Position numbers and translations under genes: made by a program. Positions 40,690-52,850 of a stretch of DNA of 64,000 nucleotides are shown here, piece by piece. Location: assembly GCA_010093605.1 (NCBI GenBank), contig MU004193.1, positions 343,321-407,320 of the forward strand, in the 5' to 3' direction. Each line of letters begins with the position of its first letter. Position 1 is the first letter of the stretch. The notes below the pieces were generated by a model. The model was not told the DNA's origin. It searched no databases and saw only the letters and a list, made by a program, of their open reading frames with translations. The stretch comes from Lophium mytilinum (taxonomy: Eukaryota > Ascomycota > Dothideomycetes > Mytilinidiales > Mytilinidiaceae).

Positions 40690-42170
40690 ACAGCGGGTCC
40701 AGTAATCATTCAGGACTTCTCCGAATATTTGACTTATCTTGATATTCAGTTCTTAAAAGCTTCTCATTCGGGCGTTGGATTTGTGACGATACTGCAATAA
40801 GCAAAGCTGTTTTTATCCGGGCACACTTGTATGAGCATTCTTGCAGACCAAGACACTTGTTCACTCCATGAATATTAAGCAAAGCGCAATGACACCATGA
40901 TACTTCTTGCTTCTGTTTCTCTAAGCGAATCAATGTTAGTGCCTTGCTGAAGGTCAAATAAGAGTTTTCCTTTCTCTTCATGTGTTACACATCAGTTCGG
41001 TCTAATTTCATTCATGCGAAAGCGCCCTTGTCTTGTCGATTTCATCACGTTACAGTCAAGTTGGAGATCGTCGTGCACAGCAATGTCTGCCCAGAAACCC
41101 TTCATTTCTGTCTACCATGTAAACACACCAGGATATCCCGCCCCAGAGAAAGCTGGCCTCACACTGGAGGCGCCTTCAAGCCTCCAATCAACCGTCGTAT
41201 TCATCGTCAGCCTCACCAAAATTATGTCGACGACAGTAGTGGGTCCACTTCGAGGGATCCGAGGTCTCTTCAACCTCTTCGGCTACTTCACTCTAAGAAC
41301 CTAATTTTCCATGTCGGCCTTACTAACAAAGCCGCCTCTAGTAGACTATCGGCACTCCTCACAGCAACAAACACAAAAAAGACTTGGGGAAGACAGATAA
41401 CCCGCAAAAGTACCTGGAGTCCTGCCTATATCCTTTCCATCTCAGTAAAGAAACGGTAAAATACCGCGTGCTTTGATTTACTTCGATGCTGTTAACGTGA
41501 AGCAGTATGCCGAGAAAGTCGTGCTATTATCAAAATCTTAACACCATGCCAGGCATCACGATGGAGTTTCTGTAGTGCGGCGACCACCAGACATTGAGAG
41601 GGACAAACATGAACGAGGAGGGAGGGATGGTTGTTATTATCAACGAATCAGGGAACCACAGCCAGACATACCACTAAGGAAAAAGAGGGAACGGGATAAT
41701 CTATTGCCGACATAACGTCGACCAAGAACAAACGACAAGCATGCCCTAGCCAGCGTCCCCCACAAATAATCAAACATAACTTATCCTAAGTTTGAAGAAA
41801 GGGTTCACGCTGGACTTCATAAAGCCCTGGCTTGCAAAAGTTCGTTACCTCGGAGACAGAGGCCCGTCCCATTCTCAGGTAAGGCTGACTCTGGGTACAT
41901 CGGTTCAGTCGTGGGCAATATCACGTGTAAACCGTGAACCTAGGTCCCCTACTCGAATGGAAGAAATAGAACATACGATTGACATACCGTATTCTTGCTG
42001 CCAACCTAGAAGCCACGCTTAGCACGCCAACCTAAGGATAGATTTCCAGCGTATTAGGTCATCGCCAGCGACTTAATTTGTGGACCTGCTGTCCCAGAAT
42101 CAGCCTGACACTCGATCTCCGATCCTCTCGTCTTGCCAGGCTTCCAAGTTAGCAGGAAGAATGCGGTACA
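40690..42170. other. Gene-poor stretch
   Basis: About 1.5 kb without a frame I can support. A 159-codon plus frame at 40980-41459 has no domain signal and overlaps an equally open frame. No RNA genes or terminal repeats were noticed. Confidence 0.4.
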
Positions 42171-42259
42171 GCGAATGATATCAAAGGAACATTGTCGACC
42201 CCCGATTTTCAGTTTCCAGTACAACAAAGAGGCAGCCAGCAATGAGCCGTAATTAAGGC

Positions 42260-42520
42260 AGATTTCCGGTCAGTTGCGTGCAAAGGGACCTCAGTCTCGG
42301 GAACGTGGACGCAGCCTCTTCCCTACCTGGCTAGTTCGCTCGCTTATAGCCAATTGAATCAGGAGGAAATACGCCTCCCTCAACCTGATCTTCCCTCGCC
42401 TGCATGTTGCTGCAGCATTTGGGGGCAGTGCAAAAGCCTTGCATGTGTTCAGCCAATAAAACTACAAGACGCAGACATCATTCATGTCCGGGCCACAGTG
42501 AGCGAAGTCCGTGATGTCGG
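42260..42520. repeat. First copy of a local duplication
   Basis: It shares ordered blocks with 43640-43860: TTCCGGTCAG, GGACCTCAG, GGACGCAGCCTC, CCCTCGC(C/T)TGCAT, TTGCTGCAG and AGCCTTGC. The order and spacing agree, which indicates an old duplication about 1.4 kb apart. Confidence 0.65.
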
Positions 42521-43261
42521 TGGGGGCCGAAAGGAAAAACCCTAGAACCATCAAACGATGGTCGATTCCATCAAGAAAAGTTGCAATATCAATAAAGACG
42601 GCCTCGCTCCAGAAGTCTAGCCACTCTTCATGAAGTTTCAGCTCGTTGTTGTAGTGTTTTGAAGGAAAGAAGAATTCCACCAGCGACACGAGGCTTCGCC
42701 TACTGTGGGGCTGACGACTTGGGGGCTGAAGTCTTGGAGCCCCCTCTTGCAACCAATGAGACTATGAGAGCATCGCTCTGAGCCCAGTTTCAGTTCCCAG
42801 AGGCGAGTCGTCTGTGGCAAATGCTGAGCCGTGATTTTAGGGTTGGACTGGTTTGCGATTCGTTGCCTCATTGTTTAGCCGTGAAACAGCTCTTGGCAGA
42901 CACTCACTTCTGATCTCGAATCGGTCTAGTTTTTCCGTCGTGTGGAGTCTAGTTACATCTACACTTTAGCTCAACGACATAGGTTTTCCTCATCGACGGC
43001 CGGTTCCCAATCTTCAGCTAGATTGAGGTCTGGGCAGCGTGAGAAGAATTCAAAGCAAGACAGCCGTACCTTGTTCGCTCAGACCTGCCTCCATATGACC
43101 ATACATGGGATTGGGTACCTGCAATGCTAAAGGTTGGGACACTGCAGTCGAGTATGGGTAAAAATGAGTCATGATCTGAGACGGCTCTCCAAGTTCCCTG
43201 TAAACTGTGCGCTGGAAAATATAGCCTGTTAGAGGGAAAGAAACTTAAGGAAAGTGGGGAA

Positions 43262-43277
43262 GGGGGGGGGGGGGGGG
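43262..43277. repeat. Poly-G run
   Basis: Sixteen consecutive G after GTGGGGA. The length may be uncertain in assembly. Confidence 0.8.
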
Positions 43278-43341
43278 CCGTTTTTTACCAACTTCAACCA
43301 CCCGTTACGGGCAGATTGATGCAAGGCTGACAAAACTACTT

Positions 43342-43495
43342 CTCAGCCTCACAGAAATAATCCTCGGCCTGATCGAAATGTTCCTCAGCCTGATCGAAAT
43401 ATTCCTCAGCCTGATCGAAATATTCCTCGGCCTGATCGCATTGGGTCTCAGCCTGATCGAATTGGGCCTCAGCCTGATCGAATTGGGCCTCAGCC
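43342..43495. repeat. 21-bp minisatellite, 7 units plus a partial
   Basis: Units begin CTCAGCCT or CTCGGCCT and repeat every 21 bp: 43342, 43363, 43384, 43405, 43426, 43447 and 43468. Because 21 is a multiple of three, both strands stay open; minus would read a D-Q-A-E heptad. Nothing around it supports a gene, so I treat it as a satellite. Confidence 0.85.
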
Positions 43496-43639
43496 TCGCT
43501 GCTCCAGAAAGTCCAGACCCTGCTCACGCATCCAATGGCATCGAGAGACATTTATCCGCACTGGAATTTTAGTTTCTATCTTTCGGTGGTGGACGGGTAC
43601 GAGCTAGGGTGTGCAGCAGTGCCATAAAGCCTTGCATAT

Positions 43640-43860
43640 TTCCGGTCAGATGCGCGACAAAAGGACCTCAGCCTCGTCAGTTTGGACGCAGCCTCGTCTG
43701 CACTTAGTTAGATCGGTATTCTACCACCAATAAGGTGAACAGAAAGTTGCCTGCACCTGACCTAGTTTCCCCTCGCTTGCATATTGCTGCAGTGTGTTTT
43801 GGGGCTGTGCGGGAGCCTTGCTTGACTTTTGACCAATTATAATTCGAGGACAATGATTGC
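43640..43860. repeat. Second copy of the local duplication
   Basis: The counterpart of 42260-42520. It overlaps one of the minus-oriented dispersed modules, so the duplication may be how that family spread here. Confidence 0.65.
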
Positions 43861-44338
43861 TGCAGGTTCTTTGCTGAGTCGTGATTTGTTTTCGCCGCCA
43901 CTATTGGTATCTGAAGCCCACGTCCCAAGGCTGAGCGGTCGGGGGCGGGGGGCGTGGTACGCCCTGCTTTCAAATGCGACCAATGAGGCGATACAAACAT
44001 CGCCCACACCCAGTCTTAGGTCTTGGACACGTTTTATGGGGGGGGAATGTGCACAGATTCCGTAAAACGGGGCGTAAGGGTGTTGAGCCGTAATTCTTTA
44101 GGTCGAAAAGCCCCATGTCAAACGTCCCGAGGCTGTTGGTTTGGGGGGATGCCTCGATCAACGCGTTGTCAACATTAAATGCATGAAAGTATTACCCTTT
44201 CCCTAGTCTCAATTTTCATTGTCATCTAGATTGAGTCACCGTGAAAAGAATTGAACTGTAAACTGTAATGCGGTGTATGGTAGACGTGACGATGTCACCA
44301 ATTGAACAGAAACCTCAGAATCTACCTATCACCTTGGG

Positions 44339-47300
44339 TCAAGCATCTCGTAATTTCGACGCCGAATGGACATGAAAAACGTTCTCCAAAGAGTCAGTAT
44401 GAACACAACTCTTCCACAATTATCACTCAGACTTACCAGTAACGCATGAAGTTTCTCAGGCTGCACAGTCTTTCCATTGCGGAAGCCTCCTCCCGCCAGC
44501 TGGCGTTTTTTCTCTTGCTTTGAGAGAACATTGCTCTACAGATGGCTTTAGTGCTGTACATATGCAAAAGGTGTAGTGTGGATTTTCACACCTCTTCGAT
44601 AGTATTCCTCATGATGTATCGGATGATGACGACTTGGGCGGTCTGCCCAAGGCGGAGGACTCGACCGATCGCCTGAGATTCGATATGCGGATTCCACTGC
44701 GGTTCTAAGAGATAGACACGCGATGCTATTGCTAGGTTGAGTCTGCAAACGGTTGTAAGCATGGACCGAACTATACAAAGCGCTCCAACATGGAATCTGC
44801 ACACGCGTTTACCGCTGCTTGTGGTGCTTCAGACTATCTCAAGATTTCTGAATGAGATGGAAGTTCATCAAAATGGATGATTGTTACACCTGCTAGGCAG
44901 CCACAGACGCTGGCCGAAATGATATCCAGATCTACGGTGAACATTTGTGCGAAGGAAACACTCACCCAACTGCACCAGTCCCAAGCGTCATCAACAAGAT
45001 GTTCGCTCCGTCAGGAGACCGGAAGTCTTTCAACACTTTGATGCGTTTGGGTAGGGAAAGCGTGCCATCAATTATATCGAAACGTATTCCGTGTATGTCC
45101 AAGAGTCTACCGACGACACCAAGTGTCTTTTTCCAGGACGAAAAGACGATACTAAGGTTTTTAAGATTAGCCAAAGTGATTTGATTCCAGACTTGAAGAG
45201 GCTACCTTTTGTGCGTAGGATCTTCACGAAGATCAGATAAAAGCCTCAACAACTTGGATGGATAATGTTCGGTCCAGTGAGGTTCGCACATCCCCTCTAA
45301 CTGAAATTCATCGTTTGATGACGCTTCGGCAAGCATTGGCACGCTTCCATCTGTCGCACAGCTTGGACAGCCGTCCTTTTGGGCTCGATGGTGTGGTAGA
45401 CAGTTTCGACAGACTAAATGGCAGCAAGAAGACAAGAATATCCCCCCGTCGGTCTTGGACGAATCGTTGATGGAATAGATTACTCCAGAACAGTATGTGC
45501 AAACGTTCTGATCATGCTGTTGGAGATAGGTCAATAGTTCATCTGGGTCCGCCGGAACCCCCTTTGCGTCCTTCTGCAGTACAGCCTCTGAGGTTCCATT
45601 GTTGCAGAACAAGCGTAGGCGGAGGAGTGACTCGAGCATAGTAGAGTTTGTGTTACCCTTCTTGCCACCGCGTCCGCATACTACTCTGTCAATCTCTTCT
45701 CTACATTGTTGGAACAAAGAGTCGTAATCCGCCTGTTCCGACGGCGTGAAGCTAATTCTCCTCGTTTGTTCAATTGGCTCCCCCAATTTTAAGAGATCTC
45801 TAGTTCTCCGGAGACAGATCGTTTGAAGCAGTGTTCGAAGTTTTCGAAAACGAGGCTCTGAGGTTGACCCTGAGCTGATCGGGTTCATGATAAATTTGCG
45901 GAATGTTGGCGCTTTTTCCATGATTGGTACCTTCAGAAACGAGACTAACGCGCCGAGGTCCTCGAGAGTATTCTGAATTGGTGTACCGGTCAGACACCAG
46001 CGATGTTGTGCTGAGAGACTAGTGACAGCTTGGAACTGTTTCGTGAGCCGATTTCTGATATCGTGAGCTAAGGGGGCGTCAGACATCGGATTCATGTGTT
46101 TAAGTTTACTAAAAGGCTAACCTTCATCCAAAACGATTCTAAACCAATCGATCTTAGCCAATGGGCTGTCGCCGCGGCAATATTCGGTGGCAACCGTCGC
46201 GTAAGTAGTAAATACTATCATTCGTTCGCGAAGCAGAGCCGTTTCCGCGTGTCTCGATGGACCTAGGTGCTTGTGAAATGATAGACCCCCGGGATGAGTG
46301 TGTCTATTCGGGTCGTCAGCTTGATTTTCTTCAGCTTCCGAGGTTCAGATTAGGCTTCAATATGGCTTACTTGCGAATTTCCTCGACCCAGCTGTCGATT
46401 AGAACTAGAGTCTGGTCAGTCTTCACGTCAAACATGTTTGACCTGAACGTTGCTAATACTCACGTGAAGAGGGTGCAAGGATGAGCGTTGCTTTTGACGG
46501 AATCCTTCTCGAGCTTTGCTTTCGCAAGGCTTGATGTTCTTGGGCGGCGAAGTTTTCTGAACGATCCAGAGTACCAGCAACGGTGGATAATACGACCAAT
46601 GATTTTCCTAGGCCCATTTCATCCGCTATGATGCCACCTTTGGTCTCGTCTTGCTTAGGGCATTTAGCTCCGCTGAAGACATGATGATAACTAGAACAGA
46701 GTTGTTATTCAGGCTCCCAACCCGATAAAAACCCCGCATACAGCGACAGGCCATGAATGTGTGCACACGCGTTCTCGTACTACTTGGAGAACCCCCGTGA
46801 AAGTTCAAGACTCCAGGCGCCATGTCAAGTTCTAGAGACTAGATGTCAAACGCTACCTCTTGACCAAACGGCTTACTGATAACAGGGCACCTCCTGACAA
46901 TAGTATCTAGGTCCCAGAAGTAGGAGCAGTAGCATATACGCTTGCGGATATAGAGCTTACCACTGTCCTCCTGGTTGCTAGATACTACGGCCAGGGATCG
47001 CTTAGTGAGGCAGTTGGTCAATGAGCGAGAGTCATATTCTACTAGGCTGGCATCCGGTTACATCTGGGCCGGTTTTCGAGACGAGCACGGGCAAACCTCA
47101 AGTAGATTACAAACGGGCGTGCACAGGCATTCGGCAAGAAAGTGTACTTACAAGGGTTCATCCGCGTCAATTTCGTTATATCGCCAGAGGCTCAACTCAG
47201 ATGGCACCGTTCCGATCTCTCGTTGGAAAATAAAGTCTATCGCCTCCTTCTGGTGGCTATATTATGCAGATACGTGTTAGAAGCGAATCAAAAACTCCGC

Positions 47301-48103
47301 TAGACTCAGCTTACGGCAGAAGTACACTCTTTATGCGTCCATCGACCGGTATTGATCGCAAACTAACGTTGTGCGATAACGAATCAAGTATAGAATCAAC
47401 CGCTGTCGATTCTGGGACATTCGGTTGATCTTCCACTCGCGAGCTCGCCATCTGGGCAAGGCCTTCTCTTGACAAGTCAACAAATTCGTTCGCGACGGGT
47501 TCCAAATGTCCGTTTAGTCGAAGTAATTGCGGGTTATAGTACTCAACGCCTTCCATTTCGTACCGCGGCTTTTGCAGAAATTGGTGTTGTTTAGACAAAA
47601 TCTTGCCCACTTCGTCAGCTTTATCTTTAGGGCCGTATACATTCAGCTCCAAAGCAAAGTTCGTAGGAGGGGCCTCTGCGACGTTCCAGTCTTTCTCCTG
47701 CACAAAGGCTCTAAAGTGGACCTGTTGCGTTATAGAAATCGCGCGAAAGGTGCTGCACAATCCCTTACTTAGACGAGCAAAGTGGTGTCCTCCATACTCC
47801 AAGGTAAAGTAATCGCCCTCTTGGGTCAATGAGAAAGCTTTTACCGAGCCATTTGGTACGCGATGTGATGAACTCCGCATTTGCGCTTTTGCGTCAACGA
47901 TCTGGCACCGGTTAGCTCAAATCAGATTTTAAGAAGCGGCATGTCGTACTTACGCTTCCAAAACATGTAGTCTGTGTTTCCACAGGCTCTAGCATCTCGC
48001 TACGCTGTTGAGGACCTGCCGGCGTGGAAGTGCCCGAGGCGGTAGTGCTTCGTTCGTCTTCGAATGGCCATAGCCGTTTCAGCGAATGATCCACAGACCC
48101 CAT
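44339..48103 (-). CDS. Rad5/HLTF-like SNF2 ATPase with internal RING finger
   Basis: Eleven exons on minus: 47954-48103, 47315-47901, 47152-47256, 46464-46690, 46371-46404, 46122-46303, 45206-46067, 44966-45151, 44592-44742, 44437-44535 and 44339-44383. They give an unbroken 875-aa protein. The SNF2 N-domain has A-D-E-M-G-L-G-K-S ending at S311 and the DEAH box at 427-430, then L-T-G-T-P-I-Q-N. A RING-type Cys/His cluster (C618-x2-C ... C-C-H-L ... C-P-S-C) lies between the two helicase lobes, as in Rad5/HLTF. The C-lobe begins I-V-F-S-S-W-K-K and ends with A-I-G-R-V-L-R-L-G-Q. It should act in the nucleus on chromatin or stalled forks and may be a ubiquitin ligase. No HIRAN domain is evident, so the exact subfamily is open. 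Exon 11 is the least certain. Confidence 0.9.
46691..47151 (-). other. Unusually long intron of the SNF2 gene
   Basis: A 461-nt intron in a gene whose clearest other introns are about 50-70 nt. The ends are GTAAGT and TTCTAG, and the join restores D-E-P-F-Y-H-H-V. Inside, AGTATCTAG and its reverse complement face each other about 80 bp apart (about 46902-46990), with partly matching arms. A small inserted element is possible. Confidence 0.7.
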
Positions 48104-48438
48104 TGCGTACCACTCTAGCCTAGCTATATCCGACGAAATAGGACTGGTAACTCTCGATAGTTGACAACGTTGACGCCGTAACGAGGCTCTCGTGGAGAAG
48201 GCGGTTCTGAAGGAATAATTTCAATTTCCCTATGCGTGGAATGGAGAATGGATATTCTGCAAACGCTGATCAATAGAGTTACCCTCAGAATAAGGACGTA
48301 TGCGGCAAAGAGGACTTTTTGGAGGTCGTGAGTGATGATTTGGAGTTGGGAGAGTAAAAGAGCTACTGACTAAGCAAGGCTAATTCAGAAATGGTCTAGC
48401 TTGGATTGCCTATCGAGATCGCGAACAGGCCTCTCACC
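48104..48438. promoter_or_regulatory. Left half of a divergent promoter region
   Basis: These 335 bp lie between the SNF2 start codon and the DNA transposon. With 52851-53337 they would form one stretch of about 820 bp between divergently read genes. No specific site was identified. Confidence 0.45.
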
Positions 48439-48573
48439 CGGAGTGGATCCGGAGCGTACAGTCGGAAAGTACAGTAGCCAGCGTACAGTGGGGCAAGTAC
48501 AGTCACGTGCACGCGTTTATTATAGCATAACGGGCGTATATTACATTATAACCTTAAAATTTAAAAATTAATA
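48439..48573 (+). repeat. Left TIR with four GTACAGT sites
   Basis: An inverted match to 52707-52841. GTACAGT occurs at 48456, 48469, 48483 and 48497, a 13-14 bp spacing, followed by CACGTGCACGCG. Regularly spaced sites like these usually bind transposase. Confidence 0.9.
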
Positions 48574-51500
48574 CTATATCTATAAAAATTTATACACCTT
48601 AAATATATACCTATTAACCTTAATTACTACCTTACTACCCTTTTTTACCTTCTTAACTATCTTAGGCTTAGGCGCACTTCTAGCCTTTACTACGGGCTAT
48701 AGTAGGGCCTCTTCCGTATATAAAGTTAATAGCCGCCGCCGCTTAGAAATAGTTAAAATATTAGACTCTTTTTTCTTTTCTTTACTAGCCTTTTTAGTAG
48801 CTTTTAAAGGTATATAAGTCTTAGGCTAAGAGGGGGCCTCTAGAGCCTTTATAGGTATACGCGGCTTACTATATTTATTTATAGTTCTATAGTTATATAC
48901 CTTTCTCTTCTATAGCCTATTTAGTATATACTTTTTAGCGTCTAATAGTAATATACGCGACGCCTTTTTTATTTTCTTACCTAATAGCTTACTAAGTAGA
49001 GGGCTTAGTATTATTATAGGTACCTTAGGGGTTTATTAAGGCACCTTATACTTATTTCTTAGATTGTTTTTATTAATTTCTTAGTTAATTTTACCCCTTT
49101 CTTTATTATATAACATTAAGCGCTCTATAAACTTATAGTTCTTTTCTTTCTTATTATTACTATTCTCTATAGTATTCTTATTATTATTCTTACTTTAATC
49201 TATAACCTTAAACTCTATTAAATCTATATTAATTTTAGCTAGAGTCCCCCCTTTCTTCTCTACCGCCGCGCGCCTAGCCTTATTAGCTACCTCTCTTAGT
49301 ACCTTTTTATAATTCTTATAGTAATTTTTATAGTTAATTACCTCTACCGCGCGTTCTATAACCTCTACGCCGGTTAGAAAGCGGCTACTTACTTTACTAT
49401 AACGTTTTTTTAGGTATAAATTAACCTAAGAGAAGGCCGCAGGCTTAAAAGGGGCATTTTCTAGTAGGGCGTAGAGCTTCTTTTTCTATATAATAATACA
49501 CTTAACATTCTTTACTACCGCGTTAAAATGGGCAGCTATATTAGCCGCATTCTATTCTACTAGATTTAATAGGTTATTTAGTAGGTAAAGAGTAGTTTCT
49601 TATACTTTTTTAATAGCCTATAGTTACTTAGTAATAAGGCTACTCTTATAGTAAATTTTCTTAATAAATTAAGGCTTCTATTTTATATTAGTAACTATCT
49701 ATATAGCTATATACTATTATAGGTATATAATACTAAGAGAAATAGGCTATTAATTAATTACGTACTATAAAAGTAGATATTTATAGGGTAATTAATACCT
49801 TAGAGGGGCCTTATATTAGTATACTCTAGAGGTCTATTTTCTACTATTCTAATAGCCTTACTAAGAGAATAGTAATTATATAGCTTTCCTTACTAATTTA
49901 AATACCTTTTCTAAAGTAAATTAGGTATATTTAGAACCTATCTTAGTAAAGTACTCTCTATATATATTAAAAGTAAGCTTATAAGAAAGGGCTATCTTAA
50001 AATTATACTTATTAGCTATTAATTTCCTTATTAATCTAGTTACCTAGATTTTTAAATTTAATAAGGTTGTTTCTAGGGGGTCTAGGTAGCTAGTAAAGTA
50101 CTTAGTAGATCTATTTATACCCTCTAATTAATTACTAGCTATAGCGCCTAGATTAGGTAGATATCTAGAGTTAATTAGGACGTTATAGTAGTAAGAATAG
50201 TAGAGAAAAGTAAATATAATAAGAAATATAGCTACTATAATAAGAACTACGCGTAGAAAATTAAGTAAGAAATAGAGAAAATTAAAAATATAGCCTTAGT
50301 TATTACTAATTTAGAATAGAAATTAAGCTCTATATCTAGCAAGGTATATAGTAGGTATAAGAGTATCTAAAAGTATACTAGAGGTAGTAAAAATACTAAT
50401 AAACCTTATAATACCCGCATCTAATATAATATTAACTTATTAGAGTAGATAGAAACTAAAAATAATATTTTTTTTCTAATTTTAAGAGATATATATATCT
50501 AATATAGTAGGTAATAAGATATTCCTCTATAGTAACATATATATTATTAAACTACTTATAGTTAGATAGAAAGAGTACTTTTAAAACTAAATTTTAATTT
50601 TTTTTAGCGTCTAATTTACTATTAGACTTTAGATAGTTCTAGAATAGGCCTTTTAAGGCCTTCCGCTACTCTATAGAGTATCTAAGAGGCCTCTTCTTCT
50701 TTATTTAGCTACTAGAGTTAACACGCTTTATTATAGCCTTATAGGCGTGCTACTAGTAGAATTATAAGATAATATAATAAAACTTTACCTAGTAGAGTAT
50801 AGTATTAAGGCCTCGCCTAAAATTAGCTATAATATATATAGAATCTCTCTCCTATATAGTACTATGCGCGCACTCTAATAAGAAGGCCTAGAACTTCTTA
50901 TTCTTTTTCTTTATTATTAAGAACTATACTAGAAAGAAGTAATTAGTATTTATAGCCCTTAAGATTATGCTAAGCTTTAATTTTAATTAATTTATATTAA
51001 ATGTAGTATCTATTTAATAGAAGAAATTAGTAATAAATCTCTTACTAAGCCTCTTTTAATTAGGTAGCTAGAATACTACTTATTATATATTCCGTGCATA
51101 TATAACGCTAGTCTCTAGATCTATTTTATAGGTATACTAGCTATAGAATTTATAGCTAAGAGAGTAAAGAATATACTCTAATAAGTATAGGTAAGCCTTC
51201 TAGCTCTCTATATCTACCGGGAGAACTCTAGCTAATCCTCTAAAAAGATTATAGTACTTTCTTTTATATATATTAAGCTTAGTAGTAGTTAGATAATATA
51301 TAGCTAATATATAGGTCTCTTCTATTACCCTTAATTTAAGGGCCTTAGTAATAGAAAGTTAAGTTTCTAGCTAGTAATTCTTATACTTATAGTAGAATAG
51401 GGGGTTTAGTTTTATTAAGTACTCTAGCTAAGTAAAATTACATATATTAAAGTAATATATATTTATTACTATAGCCTACTAAGCCTTCTTTCTATTAGAG

Positions 51501-52706
51501 CTAGAAAGAAAGTAATAAAATATATAAATTACCTATATATAGCCTAGCTACCTTACTTTTATATTACCTCTTTTTCTATAGCTACTCTTAGTTATATAGT
51601 CCTCTAGCTTATATATATTAAGTAACTCCTTTCTATAGTATATATATTAAAAGATAGCTTAAAAAAAGAGGGTAGTAGCTTTTAAATAAAACTCTATATA
51701 AATAGTAAAACTATAGAAAAGAGTATAGTTCTAGTACCTTTTAAAGGCCTTATACTTATTACTAAAGACCTTCTAATTTAGGGGCTCTAGAAGGTAATAA
51801 GTTAGAATATAATTAACGGCGGTATAAACTATAAGTATAAAGCTAGAGTATAATTAAATATCTAGTTTCTACTTAGGGCGTTTTAATTTACTATCTAACT
51901 TAATAGAACTCTTCTCCTCCTCTTCCTCTATAAAGGCGTACTAGTCCAGGGCTATAGCTTTAATTTTTAGAGAAGGTATAAATTTTAAGGCGCAGAGCTT
52001 CTTTTAAGAGGGGGGGGGTAAACTAAGAGGTAGCTAGTTATACTATAGAAGACGGTTAACTATAAGAATAAAATAGTAGGTATCTATATAGGTATAATAG
52101 TATATATAAGATTTATAGGTAGCCCTTTTATTTTATATAAACTACCTATTTTCTATATACTAGCTATAGGCTAATATATACTATCTATTTTCTATATAGT
52201 CTAGTACCTAGAAGAACTCTCTATATACTTTTTAAAGGGAGAAATTATCTATAGAGGTATATTACGCTATATAGATATAAGAGGGGCCCCTACTAGTATA
52301 GCTAGTATAGAAGAAGAGAACTTAATAAGTATAGCCTTACTCTAGTAACTACTATAGATAGAAGGAGATATAGAAGAGGGCTTAGGTATAGAGAAATTAA
52401 GAGTTAGATTATATATATACACTATTATAAATAGATAGATAGATAGAGCTTAATATAGTATTAAAAAGTAGAAAATTAAATAAGAAATTAAATAAGATTT
52501 AAGTAAGAATTTATATAAGAAATTACCTTATTAAAGGTGTAGTTCCCCGCTAGAACTTAGCACCGCGTTCTACTCTCTATTAGGCTATATTATGCTAGCC
52601 GTAATCTATATATATAAGGCTATTAATTATACTAAAAAGTTATTAAATTAAGTTAGTTATAGTAGAGTTATTAATTTTTAAATAGGTGGTATATAATATG
52701 GCCGTA

Positions 52707-52841
52707 TATTAATTTTTAAATTTTAAGGTTATAATGTAATATACGCCCGTTGTGCTATAATAAACGCGTGCACGTGACTGTACTTGCCCCACTGTACGCT
52801 GGCTACTGTACTTTCCGACTGTACGCTCCGGATCCGCCCCG
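52707..52841 (-). repeat. Right TIR
   Basis: The inverted copy of the left TIR with the same four sites. Differences at the tip are transitions. It is followed by the second copy of CCTCTCACC. Confidence 0.9.
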
Positions 52842-52850
52842 CCTCTCACC

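Larger units (their letters stand above)
42176..44098 (-). repeat. Cluster of minus-oriented copies of the ATTACGGCTCAG...ATTGG module
   Basis: At least four copies lie in reverse orientation: about 42176-42254, 42751-42839, 43831-43888 and 43977-44098. Each reads CCAAT... then a C-C-C-A-G-T-(T/C)-T-like middle (GAAACTGGG reversed), and ends GAGCCGTAAT or GAGCCGTGATTT. The same module occurs in plus orientation at 57.1-59.4 kb. The copies are diverged, carry no frame and lack clear terminal inverted repeats. Confidence 0.65.
48439..52841. mobile_element. RIP-hit DNA transposon with long TIRs, probably Mutator-like
   Basis: The element is 4,403 bp. Its 135-bp terminal inverted repeats (48439-48573 and 52707-52841) are almost perfect, and a 9-bp target duplication CCTCTCACC flanks it (48430-48438 and 52842-52850). 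Long TIRs and a 9-bp duplication fit Mutator-like elements; hAT elements make 8 bp, so hAT is the alternative. The interior is AT-rich and CpA-poor from RIP, with no open transposase frame. A minus-strand coding trace may exist around 51900-50900, but I could not name the family from it. The TIRs are much less altered than the interior. Confidence 0.85.

Noticed and set aside
40980-41459. 159-codon plus frame
   Set aside because: No domain or compositional bias, and an equally open frame overlaps it. Likely chance.
43336-43572. Repetitive frames on both strands with D-Q-A-E heptads
   Set aside because: Fully explained by a 21-bp satellite. Both strands are open for the same reason.
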